A stretch of DNA of 64,000 bases from DASXHY01 sp035552155 (lineage in GTDB: Bacteria > Verrucomicrobiota > Verrucomicrobiia > Limisphaerales > DASXHY01): contig DASZLX010000015.1 of NCBI GenBank assembly GCA_035552155.1, forward strand, positions 186,001-250,000, in the 5' to 3' direction. The notes beneath the pieces were generated by a model. The model searched no databases and was not told where the DNA came from. It worked only from the letters and a program-made list of their open reading frames with translations. Below are positions 44,329-53,717 of this stretch, in pieces. The position numbers and the translations under genes were made by a program. Positions within the stretch are counted from its first letter, which is position 1, and each line of letters begins with the position of its first letter.

Positions 44329-47025
44329 ATGAAACGATTACTCCTCTGTCTGGCATTGCTGGTCACGGCTGGCATTGCCCACGCTGACAACACCACAAAT
44401 TTGGTAACCGATGGAGATTTTGAATCGCCCAATGGCGACGTCGGGCCGTGGCAGAACATGTTCGGAGGCGATACGATTTCCTTCCTGCCAACCGGCGGCA
44501 ATCCCAACGGATGCGTGCAAATTTCCGATCCGGGATCCTTTGGCGGCATCGCGTATGTGAACCCGCCGGCGCTGACGCTCGCGGAACTCGGCCTCGTGGC
44601 CGGGCAGACCTATACGTTCGTCATGGATATGCAAATTGTGGCGGGCCAGAATATCGGCGGCCTCAAACTCGAGTCCTGGACGGACACCGCTTTGATTAGT
44701 GACAGCGGCAACATGTATCCGCTGGCCGGGACCACGGATTGGGCTACGTATTCTTTCACGTATCACATCGCCCCGGGAGCCACCCATTTGAACATCGTGC
44801 CGTTGTGGGGGCCGAACTCCACCGTGAATTTCGACAACATCGGCGTGGTCGTGGCGGGCATTAACCCGCTGGTTGTCGCCATTACGGATCCCACCAATAA
44901 CCAGGTCATCGGGTCCAATTTCACCATTCGCGCCACCGCGACGGTCAGTCCCGGAACGGTGACCAACGTGGCTTTCTACATGGATAACGCCCTGGCAGGC
45001 AACGCCACTAATTCGCCGTTCGGCTATATCGCGACGGGCGTGCCGGCGGGAGCCCATGCGCTGCGGACCGTGGCCATGAGCGACGGAGGGATTTTGGCGA
45101 CCTCATCGATTGTGAACATCACGGTCACGAACGCCGCGGTGGCTCCCTTTGGCGCGTATGAACCGTTTAATTACACGTCGTTGAGCAGCGGCACTCCGGT
45201 CACCGGCACGGGATTCACTGGCACCTGGTCCTGCGGCGCGGCGGGCACGATCGTGACGGGGTTGACGTATCCGGGTTTGGCCACGGCTAACAACGCGCTG
45301 CAATCTTCGAGCTTTTATCAATTGGAAAGCCTCGCCACCGTGCCTTCCGGCGCGGGCAACGTCTGGGTAAGTTTTATTTTTAACCAAAGTGGTGACAACG
45401 GCGGCAACCGGGATGGATTTGTGTTGGAAGATAACACCGGCAAGGGCGTGATGTTTGCCTACCACCAATTTCAAGCCGCCGTGGGCCAGCCGTCATTGAC
45501 CACCATGAACAGCTTCACGGCGGTGGGCGCGCCTTTGAATCCGGTCAGTGCGACGACCCGGACTTATGCCGCGAATAATTTGTACGTGCTCAAACTCACC
45601 TACACCGGAGGATCGCTCAGCAGCGTCTCGGTGTACAGCGACCCGACGGCCGGCCAGGGCACGGCGCCGACGCCTGACTTCACGGTCACCTCGGGATTGA
45701 GCGGGATTGGCGTCTTGAGCACCCTGGGTGTGGTGCATCAATCGACCATCTCCCTCACGGTGGATGAAGTGCGCGCAGGAAATACGTTTGCCGATGTCGT
45801 CGGCGCGAACCTGAGCCCGACGATTCCCACCTCGCTGGAACTGACGGTGGCTCCGGGGAAGAAGGTGAGCTGGACTGCCGCCGCCACGAATTATTACCAG
45901 CCGCAAAGTTCGGGAGACGGATTCAATTGGAACAACCTGGGCGGCGTGCTTTACGGCACCAATGTAACTTCGGTTTTCGATTTTGCGCCCGCGCCTTTTT
46001 ATCAAGTGGAAGAAATTTTGCCGGTGGCGGCGGAATCCGTCTTAAATGGCAGTTTTGAAATTGATGACGGCTTCGGCGGGGCGGGTTACTGGATTGGGGG
46101 CGGGTCGCAGCCGCCGACCAAAACGACGTTGGATGCGAACACGGGGGCGACGTCCATGTCCATGTTCGTGACGAATTCCGGAACGGCCGCCCAAACGTCG
46201 GATTTGCAGCAAAATCTTTTGAATGTTGGCGGCTCGGGAATTGTTGGGGGGACCACCTATCAATTCTCGTTCTGGGCGAAATCCCTCGGAAGAAATCCGG
46301 CGGGCGGTTATGTGCAAAGATATAAACTCACCTGGCTCGACGCCAACGGCGCCATCGTCGGCGCAGTCGGATTCACCGACTTCACGGGCGGCAGCAATTC
46401 ATGGAAGCAAATTAACGTGGGCGCGGTGGTGGCGCCCACCAACGCGGTGAATGCCCTCATCGAAATATTTGCCGCCACCGGCGGGGTGTTGAACGACTTC
46501 GGCGGCGTGCTGATCGATGATGTGTCGCTGCAAGGCAGCTCGCCTTCGGGCAACATTAATATAATACCGGCCACCTCTGTGGACGCGGCTCAATTCATGG
46601 CCACCATCGACGCCAGCGGTGGGGTGGACCAGCCGTCCGGCACGATCACTTTTTCCACGAACAACGTCTTTCAGAGTTCGGTCACCGTGGCGAATAGCGC
46701 GGGGAACAGCTCGGCGACAATCGTCCCGGCGAATTACACCGTCCTGGCTGTTTACTCCGGCGATGCCACGTATATCGGCAGTTCGAAGTCGCTGGTGATT
46801 GGAAACGGAGTCAGCACGACGCCCGCGACCATCGTCACGAGTGTGGCGGGACAGCAACTGACGCTCTCGTGGCCCGCGGACCACACGGGTTGGACCCTGC
46901 AAACAAAGACCAATTCCCTGACCACGGGCAGTTGGTATGACGTCCCGGGATCGACGGGCACCAACGAGATGGTGATTCCCATCAATCCGACGGGTCCGCC
47001 GGTGTTCTTCCGCATGAAATTCTGA
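44329..47025 (+). CDS. Exported lectin/CBM mosaic protein
   Basis: An 898-residue exported protein with signal MKRLLLCLALLVTAGIAHAD. Order: a CBM4/9-like domain at about 20-180 (TNLVTDGDFESPNGDVGPWQ; FVMDMQIVAGQNIGG), a Big_9-type Ig domain (ITDPTNNQVIGSNFTI), the same lectin-like module found three times in the preceding gene (45156-45806; VWVSFIFNQSGDNGGNRDGF), a beta-sandwich around 500-560 (SWTAAATNYYQPQSSGDGF), a second CBM-like domain (SVLNGSFEIDDGFGG), a Big_3-like Ig domain (SGTITFSTNNVFQS) and the C-terminal module ending FFRMKF. Likely a glycan-binding surface or extracellular-matrix protein related to its 5' neighbour by module sharing. Confidence 0.83.
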   Translation: MKRLLLCLALLVTAGIAHADNTTNLVTDGDFESPNGDVGPWQNMFGGDTISFLPTGGNPNGCVQISDPGSFGGIAYVNPPALTLAELGLVAGQTYTFVMDMQIVAGQNIGGLKLESWTDTALISDSGNMYPLAGTTDWATYSFTYHIAPGATHLNIVPLWGPNSTVNFDNIGVVVAGINPLVVAITDPTNNQVIGSNFTIRATATVSPGTVTNVAFYMDNALAGNATNSPFGYIATGVPAGAHALRTVAMSDGGILATSSIVNITVTNAAVAPFGAYEPFNYTSLSSGTPVTGTGFTGTWSCGAAGTIVTGLTYPGLATANNALQSSSFYQLESLATVPSGAGNVWVSFIFNQSGDNGGNRDGFVLEDNTGKGVMFAYHQFQAAVGQPSLTTMNSFTAVGAPLNPVSATTRTYAANNLYVLKLTYTGGSLSSVSVYSDPTAGQGTAPTPDFTVTSGLSGIGVLSTLGVVHQSTISLTVDEVRAGNTFADVVGANLSPTIPTSLELTVAPGKKVSWTAAATNYYQPQSSGDGFNWNNLGGVLYGTNVTSVFDFAPAPFYQVEEILPVAAESVLNGSFEIDDGFGGAGYWIGGGSQPPTKTTLDANTGATSMSMFVTNSGTAAQTSDLQQNLLNVGGSGIVGGTTYQFSFWAKSLGRNPAGGYVQRYKLTWLDANGAIVGAVGFTDFTGGSNSWKQINVGAVVAPTNAVNALIEIFAATGGVLNDFGGVLIDDVSLQGSSPSGNINIIPATSVDAAQFMATIDASGGVDQPSGTITFSTNNVFQSSVTVANSAGNSSATIVPANYTVLAVYSGDATYIGSSKSLVIGNGVSTTPATIVTSVAGQQLTLSWPADHTGWTLQTKTNSLTTGSWYDVPGSTGTNEMVIPINPTGPPVFFRMKF

Positions 47026-47074
47026 AGAAGGCGCCACGATCAAATTTCCATTCAGGCTGCCGGCAGTGAAACAT

Positions 47075-47896
47075 ATGAGAAATCCGTTTTACCGAAACAC
47101 CGCATTCACTTTGATTGAGTTGCTCGTGGTGATCGCCATCATCGCCATCCTGGCGGCCATGCTTTTGCCCGCGCTGGCCCGCGGCAAGGTCCGCGCGCTG
47201 CGGGTCCAGTGCATGAACAATCTCCGGCAATTGCAGATCAGCGAGATTCTTTACACGGGAGATAACAACGACCATCTGGTCCTGAATCAACAGGGAGCGC
47301 CGGCGGCGAATAGCTGGGTCCTGGGCAGCATGACGTCCGCGCCGGGAAACACGGATCCGAAGACGATCCAGAACGGCTTGCTTTTCCCCTACAATAACAG
47401 CGTCGGCATTTACAAATGCCCGGCGGATCGGCGGACGACCGGTTTTCCACTCACGACCGGCCAGCCAACCATTCGCAGCATGTCGATGAATGCCTGGATG
47501 GGCGCGCCAATTATCAACGGCGTGGACAGCGGCCCTAATACGATTCTGCCGTTCGTGGCGGGTGGACCGCCCATGATTGAGGTCAGCCGGGAAGCCACGC
47601 TGAATTCCCTCCCGGGCGGGCCTTCGCAGTATTGGATGTACATCGATGAAAACCCCTACAGCATCAACGATGGGTGGTTTGTGTGCAGCCTAAACACCCC
47701 GACCACCTGGTGGGATGTTCCCGCCAGCTATCATGACAAAGCCGGCGGGCTTTCTTTTTGCGATGGTCACGCGGAAATAAAAACCTGGAGAGACGCATCC
47801 GTGCTTCGGCTCCACAGTGCGCCGAGTCCTTCGGTGTATTTTGATCTGACGTCAGATGATCTTTCGTGGCTGCGCACCCGGACCGCTTCCCACTAA
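47075..47896 (+). CDS. Type II secretion-type pseudopilin with H-X9-DG motif
   Basis: A 273-residue protein with an N-terminal prepilin motif: NTAFTLIELLVVIAIIAILA, where the peptidase cuts before F, leaving E at position +5 as in class III prepilins. The hydrophobic helix is followed by an ALARGK linker. Near the C-terminus sits the H-X9-DG signature (H-DKAGGLSFC-DGH). Proteins of this type are abundant in Verrucomicrobia and Planctomycetes and are thought to be secreted or to form pseudopili; no secretion machinery is in the window. The ATG at 47075 was chosen because nine bases upstream only a GTG offers an earlier start. It follows the 898-residue gene by about 50 bases and might share its transcript. 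Confidence 0.88.
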   Translation: MRNPFYRNTAFTLIELLVVIAIIAILAAMLLPALARGKVRALRVQCMNNLRQLQISEILYTGDNNDHLVLNQQGAPAANSWVLGSMTSAPGNTDPKTIQNGLLFPYNNSVGIYKCPADRRTTGFPLTTGQPTIRSMSMNAWMGAPIINGVDSGPNTILPFVAGGPPMIEVSREATLNSLPGGPSQYWMYIDENPYSINDGWFVCSLNTPTTWWDVPASYHDKAGGLSFCDGHAEIKTWRDASVLRLHSAPSPSVYFDLTSDDLSWLRTRTASH

Positions 47897-48008
47897 TGTT
47901 GAATCGAAGAGAAATTTTTATCCCCATTTCAGCATTAGCTTTCCCGGGCAGGGTGCGGTATGATGCGGGGCAAATTTGTTATCCAGCCAGCTCTCGCTAA
48001 TATTCACC

Positions 48009-51000
48009 GTGAAACTCTCCTTTTTTTCTCAGGCGGCAATGCTCGGGGCCTTGATAGTATGCACCGCCACCAGTTGGGCGCAGCCGGTCCTCAGTATTCA
48101 GCCGGGCGTTTCTTTGAGCTGGACCACCAAAACCAACAATTCTTACCAGCCGGAATGGCTGGCGGGTTCGGGTGGCGCGTGGAATCCGCTCGAGGGTGCC
48201 ACGGCCGGAGATGGGACGACGAATTCGCTTTTTGATCCCGCGCCCGCCAACTCGCGAAGCTATCAGGTCATGGAAATCACGCCGGGAAGTCCCGCTTCGG
48301 CAATCATTCCGACGAACGGCGGATTCGAAACGGGCAACGGCCCCGCCGCCGACGGCTGGAGTGTCACCACCGCGGCGGGCGGTCCGGTGTATGCCGTTCG
48401 CACGAACGCCAATCCGCACGGGGGCTCATATCATTTTGAAGTGCATCTCGCCAGCACCGGCGCAGGGCCGGTCGTGCAGTTTTCGCAAGCGGGAATTCCG
48501 GTGGTGGGCGGCACGGCGTATCCGTTGTCATTTTACGCGAACGCCCTCACCGGCAGTTCCAGTTATAACGCGCAATGGCGGGTACTATGGAACGCGGGAG
48601 GCGATACCGGTTACCAAACTTTCACTCCGGGAAATAACACTTACGCTTTGATCAGCCAGACGGTCACGGCGCCGGCCTCCGCCACGGCGGCAACCATTTT
48701 CCTCCACTTTGCCGGCGCCGCCATACCCAGTGCGTTTGCGACGATTGACCTGGATGATATCGCCCTCGGCTCGGCGAGCGGTGCCGCCAGCCCGGGAGGC
48801 ACCAATATGATTCCGGTCACTGTTCAACCGGCGGCCAAAGTAAGCTGGCCGACGACCGCGGGTGTTGAATATCAGCCCGCTTCGGCCACGAACCTTGCCG
48901 GCGCCTGGAACACGAATTTCCCGATCGTTTCCGGCGATGGGAGCGTTCAATCCGTTTTATTCCCGGCGACCAATAATCCGGCATTTTTCCGGGTTTATAT
49001 CCCGGCTGTGGTGACTCAGCCTCCGGCAAATTTTCATGCCAGTGGAGCGGGTTCCACCAACTCGATTGGTTTGGCGTGGACCGCCAGCACCAGCCCGGGA
49101 ATCACTGGCTATCGGATCCTGTATGGCTCAAGCAGCGACGGCCTCACCAATTCAATGACTGTGGGCAATGTGAACTCTGCCATCGTGTCCGGCTTGACCT
49201 TCGGGCAAACTTATTACTTTCAAATCATCGCGTTAACCGCTGGCGGCGAGAGCGCGGCGACCGCGATTTTCACCGCTTCACCGCAGAACCCGGCGGATCT
49301 GGTTCCTTTATTTGACAGCTTCACCACGCTCGAGCCGGATACCGTGTCGAACACGCCCACGGCGCTGATCACGTGGCTGGGCGATCGCGCCCGGGACCGG
49401 CACGCGCGCGAAGCGCAGTTCATGCTCTACGACCATTATCTGAGCTGGTACTGGGAACAAAGGGTTGACCAGATTCAAATCGTCGACCACGTGGCGAAGG
49501 GCGGTTCGGATATTACTTTCAATTACACGACCCAGGATCAGTTGAACCCGGCGGAGTTCCGGACATTTTTCCGGGGCATCACCACCGTCGCGGAATACCA
49601 AAACAACCAGCAGGCGACGCTGGTGTCCTCGAATGTCTCCGTGTTATTCCCCGGAGAAATGGATTTTAATTATACCGCGAAGATTACCGCGAACGCCCAG
49701 TTCAACCGGCCGTTGCAATTGGGTGATCGCGTTGAAATAGAAATCAGCCAGTTCCTGTTAAACCCCCGGCATGGCCGCGACAACTATTATGGCACCGTGC
49801 TGCTGTATGTGGTGGGGCAGGGGATTATGCCGTGGGAAGAAGGCCAGGATCTTGGCCTGACCGGCGGCATCGTCGGCACGGTGAACCAGAATCTGGATTC
49901 GTATCCCTTGCCGACCAACGCATGGCTCGGCGGCGGGACCACGCTGCCGTATCAATATTCGAATGAGCCGACGAATCACTTCAAAGAACTGGCGGGAAAT
50001 ATTTCGCCGCTGAACGCGGAATTGTTCATGCTGGGCCGCCGGTTGCATCACACCGATTTCGGTGACGGTTCGCATTCGGAACCAGACAATCCGATTTACA
50101 CCGAACAGATCGGCAAGTTGGGGCCGAAATTCGTCAACCGCAGTTGCGTCGCCTGCCATGTCAACAACGGGCGCGCCTTGCCGCCGACGATTGGAGCGCC
50201 AATGCTTCAATCAGTCGTGAAAGTTGGCAGTGATGCGACGGGCACACCGGACCCGGTCCTGGGATCGGAATTGCAGCCCCAAAGCACCAGCGGCGCCGGC
50301 GAAGGAAGCGTGACCATTTCCAGTTACACGACCGTGAATGGGCAATATGGCGATGGCACGCCCTACACATTGCAAAAGCCGAACTACACATTCCAGGGTG
50401 TCGCTCCGCAATTTTATTCTGTTCGCCTCGCGCCGCAGTTGGTCGGCCTGGGGTTGCTTGAGGCGGTGAGCGAGCAGACGATTCAGGCAGGTGCCGGCTC
50501 CGGCGGCACGGCGGGGCGCATGGCCATCGTGACGGACCCGCAAACGGGACAACAGCGAGTGGGACGTTTCAATTACAAAGCGGGCAAGGCGCGCTTAAGC
50601 CACCAGGTCGCCGGCGCGCTCAATAACGACATGGGCGTGACGACTTCTATCTTTCCGATGCTGGACGGCGACACGGGGACCAACGGCGCTCCCGAGTTAA
50701 GCGACTCAGACCTCGATAAAATGACCCGTTATATTGCCTTGTTGGGTGTCAGCGCCCGCCGCGGGCTTACAAATGCCTCGGCGCTGCATGGCGAGCAACT
50801 CTTCGCGAGCGCGAATTGCGTGAGTTGCCATACGCCGACACTGACGACGAGTCCTTATCATCCGTTTGCCGAATTGCGCAACCAGACCATTCATCCCTAC
50901 ACCGACCTGCTGTTGCACGACATGGGGCCGGGACTCGCGGATAATATGGGCGAAGGCAATGCGACCGGCGCTGAATGGCGGACCGCCCCGCTTTGGAACA

Positions 51001-51176
51001 TCGGTCTTACCGCCGCCGTGAGTGGTGGCGAGGCGTATCTGCACGACGGCCGCGCTCGTTCCCTGGCGGAAGCCATCCTTTGGCACGATGGCGATGGCAC
51101 CGCTGCCAAAGAAGCATTCCGTACGATGTCCGCCGCGGACCGCGCGGATCTGATCGCCTTCCTGCAATCGCTGTGA
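48009..51176 (+). CDS. Exported diheme cytochrome (DHOR/DUF1111-like) with lectin-type and FN3 domains
   Basis: A 1055-residue exported protein. A GTG at 48009 gives VKLSFFSQAAMLGALIVCTA, a proper signal peptide; the upstream TTG at 47976 adds residues without one. N-terminal part: two FYRV-type modules (SWTTKTNNSYQPEWLAGSGG; AAKVSWPTTAGVEYQPAS) and a CBM-like domain between them, then an FN3 domain (YRILYGSSSDGLTNS). The C-terminal half resembles di-heme oxidoreductases of the DUF1111 type, with two CxxCH heme sites: SCVACHVNN at about residue 712 and NCVSCHTPT at about 934, and distal VSGGEAYLHDGRARSLAEAI. Such proteins are periplasmic or extracellular redox enzymes. Reaction and partner cannot be read. 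Confidence 0.8.
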   Translation: MKLSFFSQAAMLGALIVCTATSWAQPVLSIQPGVSLSWTTKTNNSYQPEWLAGSGGAWNPLEGATAGDGTTNSLFDPAPANSRSYQVMEITPGSPASAIIPTNGGFETGNGPAADGWSVTTAAGGPVYAVRTNANPHGGSYHFEVHLASTGAGPVVQFSQAGIPVVGGTAYPLSFYANALTGSSSYNAQWRVLWNAGGDTGYQTFTPGNNTYALISQTVTAPASATAATIFLHFAGAAIPSAFATIDLDDIALGSASGAASPGGTNMIPVTVQPAAKVSWPTTAGVEYQPASATNLAGAWNTNFPIVSGDGSVQSVLFPATNNPAFFRVYIPAVVTQPPANFHASGAGSTNSIGLAWTASTSPGITGYRILYGSSSDGLTNSMTVGNVNSAIVSGLTFGQTYYFQIIALTAGGESAATAIFTASPQNPADLVPLFDSFTTLEPDTVSNTPTALITWLGDRARDRHAREAQFMLYDHYLSWYWEQRVDQIQIVDHVAKGGSDITFNYTTQDQLNPAEFRTFFRGITTVAEYQNNQQATLVSSNVSVLFPGEMDFNYTAKITANAQFNRPLQLGDRVEIEISQFLLNPRHGRDNYYGTVLLYVVGQGIMPWEEGQDLGLTGGIVGTVNQNLDSYPLPTNAWLGGGTTLPYQYSNEPTNHFKELAGNISPLNAELFMLGRRLHHTDFGDGSHSEPDNPIYTEQIGKLGPKFVNRSCVACHVNNGRALPPTIGAPMLQSVVKVGSDATGTPDPVLGSELQPQSTSGAGEGSVTISSYTTVNGQYGDGTPYTLQKPNYTFQGVAPQFYSVRLAPQLVGLGLLEAVSEQTIQAGAGSGGTAGRMAIVTDPQTGQQRVGRFNYKAGKARLSHQVAGALNNDMGVTTSIFPMLDGDTGTNGAPELSDSDLDKMTRYIALLGVSARRGLTNASALHGEQLFASANCVSCHTPTLTTSPYHPFAELRNQTIHPYTDLLLHDMGPGLADNMGEGNATGAEWRTAPLWNIGLTAAVSGGEAYLHDGRARSLAEAILWHDGDGTAAKEAFRTMSAADRADLIAFLQSL

Positions 51177-51518
51177 TCTGAATGCGGGTGAGACGCTCGG
51201 GCGGAAATAATCTTGGGATTTGAAACAGCCCAATCGCGAAAGCGCCGGAGGCGCGTCTCAGTTTGTTGCAACACCGAGCCGCAGGCCACAATCCTGAAAG
51301 AGGCCTTTGCAAAAGTCGGAGCGCTGAGCACTAAGGTCGGCGCAAGCGCACATATTTCTCGAGGAAATATTTCAATTCCTTCGGACAACCACTTTCCAAA
51401 ACCGCCTTTCGTAGAGGTCTCCGACGGGGTTGTGCGATCTGGTTAATCCGTTCTGTTTCAGATCCGCCAAACCAGCATCAGAGTCCCGCGGTGCTGGCAG
51501 AGACTGCAATTGAACCCA
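51177..51518. other. Intergenic stretch between convergent genes, no gene seen
   Basis: A 342-base stretch without a credible gene. It contains a weak pair gagacgc/gcgtctc (about 51191 and 51255) that could form part of a stem. No promoter or regulatory site can be assigned; nothing else was recognised. Confidence 0.6.
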
Positions 51519-52868
51519 TCAATGGGCGGCCATGGCCGCCGTTTTTTCATCAACGTAGAAGGGGATATTCGCGTAAGCCGCTTTCTGGTGACGGTCGATC
51601 GCGTAAACAAACAGGCGATACGCTCCGGGCTTAGTGGGAGCTTTGAATTGCGCCTCCGCTCCCGCGCCCTGCTGAATCAGGCCGGCGAGTTGCGCGGGTT
51701 GGTCTTCGGCATCGCCGCCGATCGATTGGGCATCGCTCTCCGGCATCACTTCCCACGAGTAAGTGAGCGAATCGCCGGGGGAAGATTGAGCGTCCACGTG
51801 GGCCTCGTAATTCTCGCCGGAAAACAGGCGGACATTTTGTCGGGCGTTCTTTCCTGCGAGTGAAAAGCTTTTGACCTGCGGGCACCGAAGCTCGGGCCAG
51901 TGCCCGGTCCAGGCATGTTGCATGACATCCACGGATTCGGTGGCCTCGCCGGATTTCAAAAACATGCCGTACCAGGTGGGCGTGCGCTCCTGCTTTTGGC
52001 CCCAAAGAAAAACATACGAGCCCAGGCAATTGGTGGCGTCGGAAGCAATGGCCACTTCATAGCGCTTCTCGTAACAGAGCGCTTTCACGGAACTGTCATC
52101 CTCGATGGGCGCGCCCCAGGAAGTCTTGCCGCATTCCCAATGCCCGGTGGCGCCCCACTCGGTCACCACATAGGGCGCGTTCCATCCGCTGTCGCGCAAT
52201 TCCGCCGGCAAATTCACAATGTCGGCGTAGGATTGAACACAGAGAAAATCGATGTCCGGCGTGCGGGCCTTGATTTCAGCGACCAGCTCCTTGTTGATGC
52301 CGGCGAGTGAAGTGGTGGTGGGATGATTCGGGTCCACCTGATGGATCATTTTCGAAATCTCATTTACTGCATCCCAGACTTTCGGGTTTTTAGAATTTAA
52401 ATTCAACTCGTTGCCAATATCCCAAAAGAGCAGGGCCGGGTGGTTTTTGAATTGAAGCACGGTCCTTTTTATCCTGGCAAATTGTCCCGCCACGGCGTTC
52501 GAATCGGAATAGTCGAAGCCATCGCGTTCGGGCGTGACATCGAGGCCCATGGCGACATACAAACCGTTTTTTTGCGCCCGATCCAAAACCTGCTGGCCGG
52601 TTTCCCGGCCGTTGTCGGGCCGCCAGGTGCGAAAGGAGTTGCCGCCCGCCGCGGCCAGCTTTTCCTGGTCGCCGAATTCGAGGCCGGCGCCATTGATGTA
52701 AAACTCCTTTTGATTCACATACAGCCGCCATTTTCCGCCGACGTGGCGCATTTCGACTTTCGCGGCGGGGCTCGCCGCCGGAAGGTTTGCGGCCCAAACC
52801 GAGCTGGCAGTCAGGCAGGCCGTCATCAATGCCAGCGGCCATTTATGTTTAAAACTGGGTTTTTGCAT
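51519..52868 (-). CDS. Secreted clan GH-A glycoside hydrolase (GH2/GH5-like)
   Basis: A 449-residue exported hydrolase. The start MQKPSFKHKWPLALMTACLT gives a signal peptide ending near VWAAN; ATGs at 52877 and 52895 are alternatives a few residues upstream. The TIM barrel has RTWRPDNGRETGQQVLD, then LFWDIGNELNLNSK with the acid/base Glu at about E154, and APYVVTEWGATGHWE with the nucleophile at about E237. A C-terminal Ig-like beta-sandwich (NARQNVRLFSGENYEAHVD) follows. The pattern resembles the catalytic part of GH2 enzymes or small GH5-type proteins; substrate not readable. Located directly downstream of a two-component pair on the same strand, which may control it. Confidence 0.83.
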   Translation of the reverse strand: MQKPSFKHKWPLALMTACLTASSVWAANLPAASPAAKVEMRHVGGKWRLYVNQKEFYINGAGLEFGDQEKLAAAGGNSFRTWRPDNGRETGQQVLDRAQKNGLYVAMGLDVTPERDGFDYSDSNAVAGQFARIKRTVLQFKNHPALLFWDIGNELNLNSKNPKVWDAVNEISKMIHQVDPNHPTTTSLAGINKELVAEIKARTPDIDFLCVQSYADIVNLPAELRDSGWNAPYVVTEWGATGHWECGKTSWGAPIEDDSSVKALCYEKRYEVAIASDATNCLGSYVFLWGQKQERTPTWYGMFLKSGEATESVDVMQHAWTGHWPELRCPQVKSFSLAGKNARQNVRLFSGENYEAHVDAQSSPGDSLTYSWEVMPESDAQSIGGDAEDQPAQLAGLIQQGAGAEAQFKAPTKPGAYRLFVYAIDRHQKAAYANIPFYVDEKTAAMAAH

Positions 52869-53090
52869 CACCGTCATACTTGCCGAAAAATTCATGGTTG
52901 CAGGCGGGACTATCGCAAGTCTTTGCCCGAGATGTCGAAAATCGTAGCATTGATGGCCGGGCGGCCAAGCTCCCCAAATGGGTAGTAATGGGCCGGATTT
53001 CATTTTCGCCGCGGAAAATCCCGACGGCGACGTCCGGCAAAAAACGGATGGAACGAACCGGAATCCTCGAAGAAGGAAATCTCTGCCGGA

Positions 53091-53717
53091 TTATTTCGCC
53101 GGGCGAAATTTCAGCGCCGCCTCGGTGCGGGAATGCACGTGCAGTTTTTGATAAATGTGCTTGAGATGCCAGCGCACGGCTTCGACGGTGAGATTCAGGC
53201 GGTCGGCAATTTCCTTATTCGCCAGGCCGTGAACGACCAGTTCCAAAACCTCCCGCTCACGGGGCGTGAGATCTTCCACCTCCGCTTTGGAGGTCGTTTG
53301 ATCCCGAAAATAGCGGATGACCTTGCGCGCGATATCACCGCTCATGGCGCCGCCGCCGCTTTGAACTTCGCGCATCGCCTTGAGAACTTCCTCCGTCGTG
53401 GACCGCTTCAGAAGATAGCCCGACGCTCCGGCGCGCAGCGCGCTGAAAATCCGGTCGGGGTCTTCGTAAACGGAAATCATGATGGCGTTGACCTGGGGCA
53501 GCAATTCCTTCAAATGCGCCACGCAATCCACGCCCGACATGTTCGGCAGTTGAATGTCCATCAGCACGAGGTCGGGCGCGAACTTGGGAAGAGTTTTCAG
53601 GGCGTCCTCCGCCGTGGCACAGGTGCAGACGCATTGGAAATCGCCGGATAAATTGACGATGGCTTCCAGTCCTTCGCGGGTGGTGCGGTTGTCTTCGACG
53701 ATGGCAACCTTGATCAT
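53091..53717 (-). CDS. NarL/FixJ-type response regulator
   Basis: A 208-residue cytoplasmic regulator. The receiver domain has VAIVEDNRTTREGLEAIVNL with acidic residues at 8-9, and the phospho-accepting Asp is D54 (DLVLMDIQLPNM); K105 is in LLKRSTTEEVL. The LuxR-type helix-turn-helix lies at about 141-205 (LTPREREVLELVVHGLANKE). Phosphorylated by the kinase encoded upstream, with which it overlaps by 4 bases (ATGA), it probably activates nearby hydrolase genes. Target genes are not known. The downstream 222 bases to the glycoside hydrolase contain no terminator that I can see. Confidence 0.93.
   Translation of the reverse strand: MIKVAIVEDNRTTREGLEAIVNLSGDFQCVCTCATAEDALKTLPKFAPDLVLMDIQLPNMSGVDCVAHLKELLPQVNAIMISVYEDPDRIFSALRAGASGYLLKRSTTEEVLKAMREVQSGGGAMSGDIARKVIRYFRDQTTSKAEVEDLTPREREVLELVVHGLANKEIADRLNLTVEAVRWHLKHIYQKLHVHSRTEAALKFRPAK

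Noticed and set aside
51213..51446. A 77-residue frame in the gap before the glycoside hydrolase
   Set aside because: Low-information sequence with no plausible start context and no family features.
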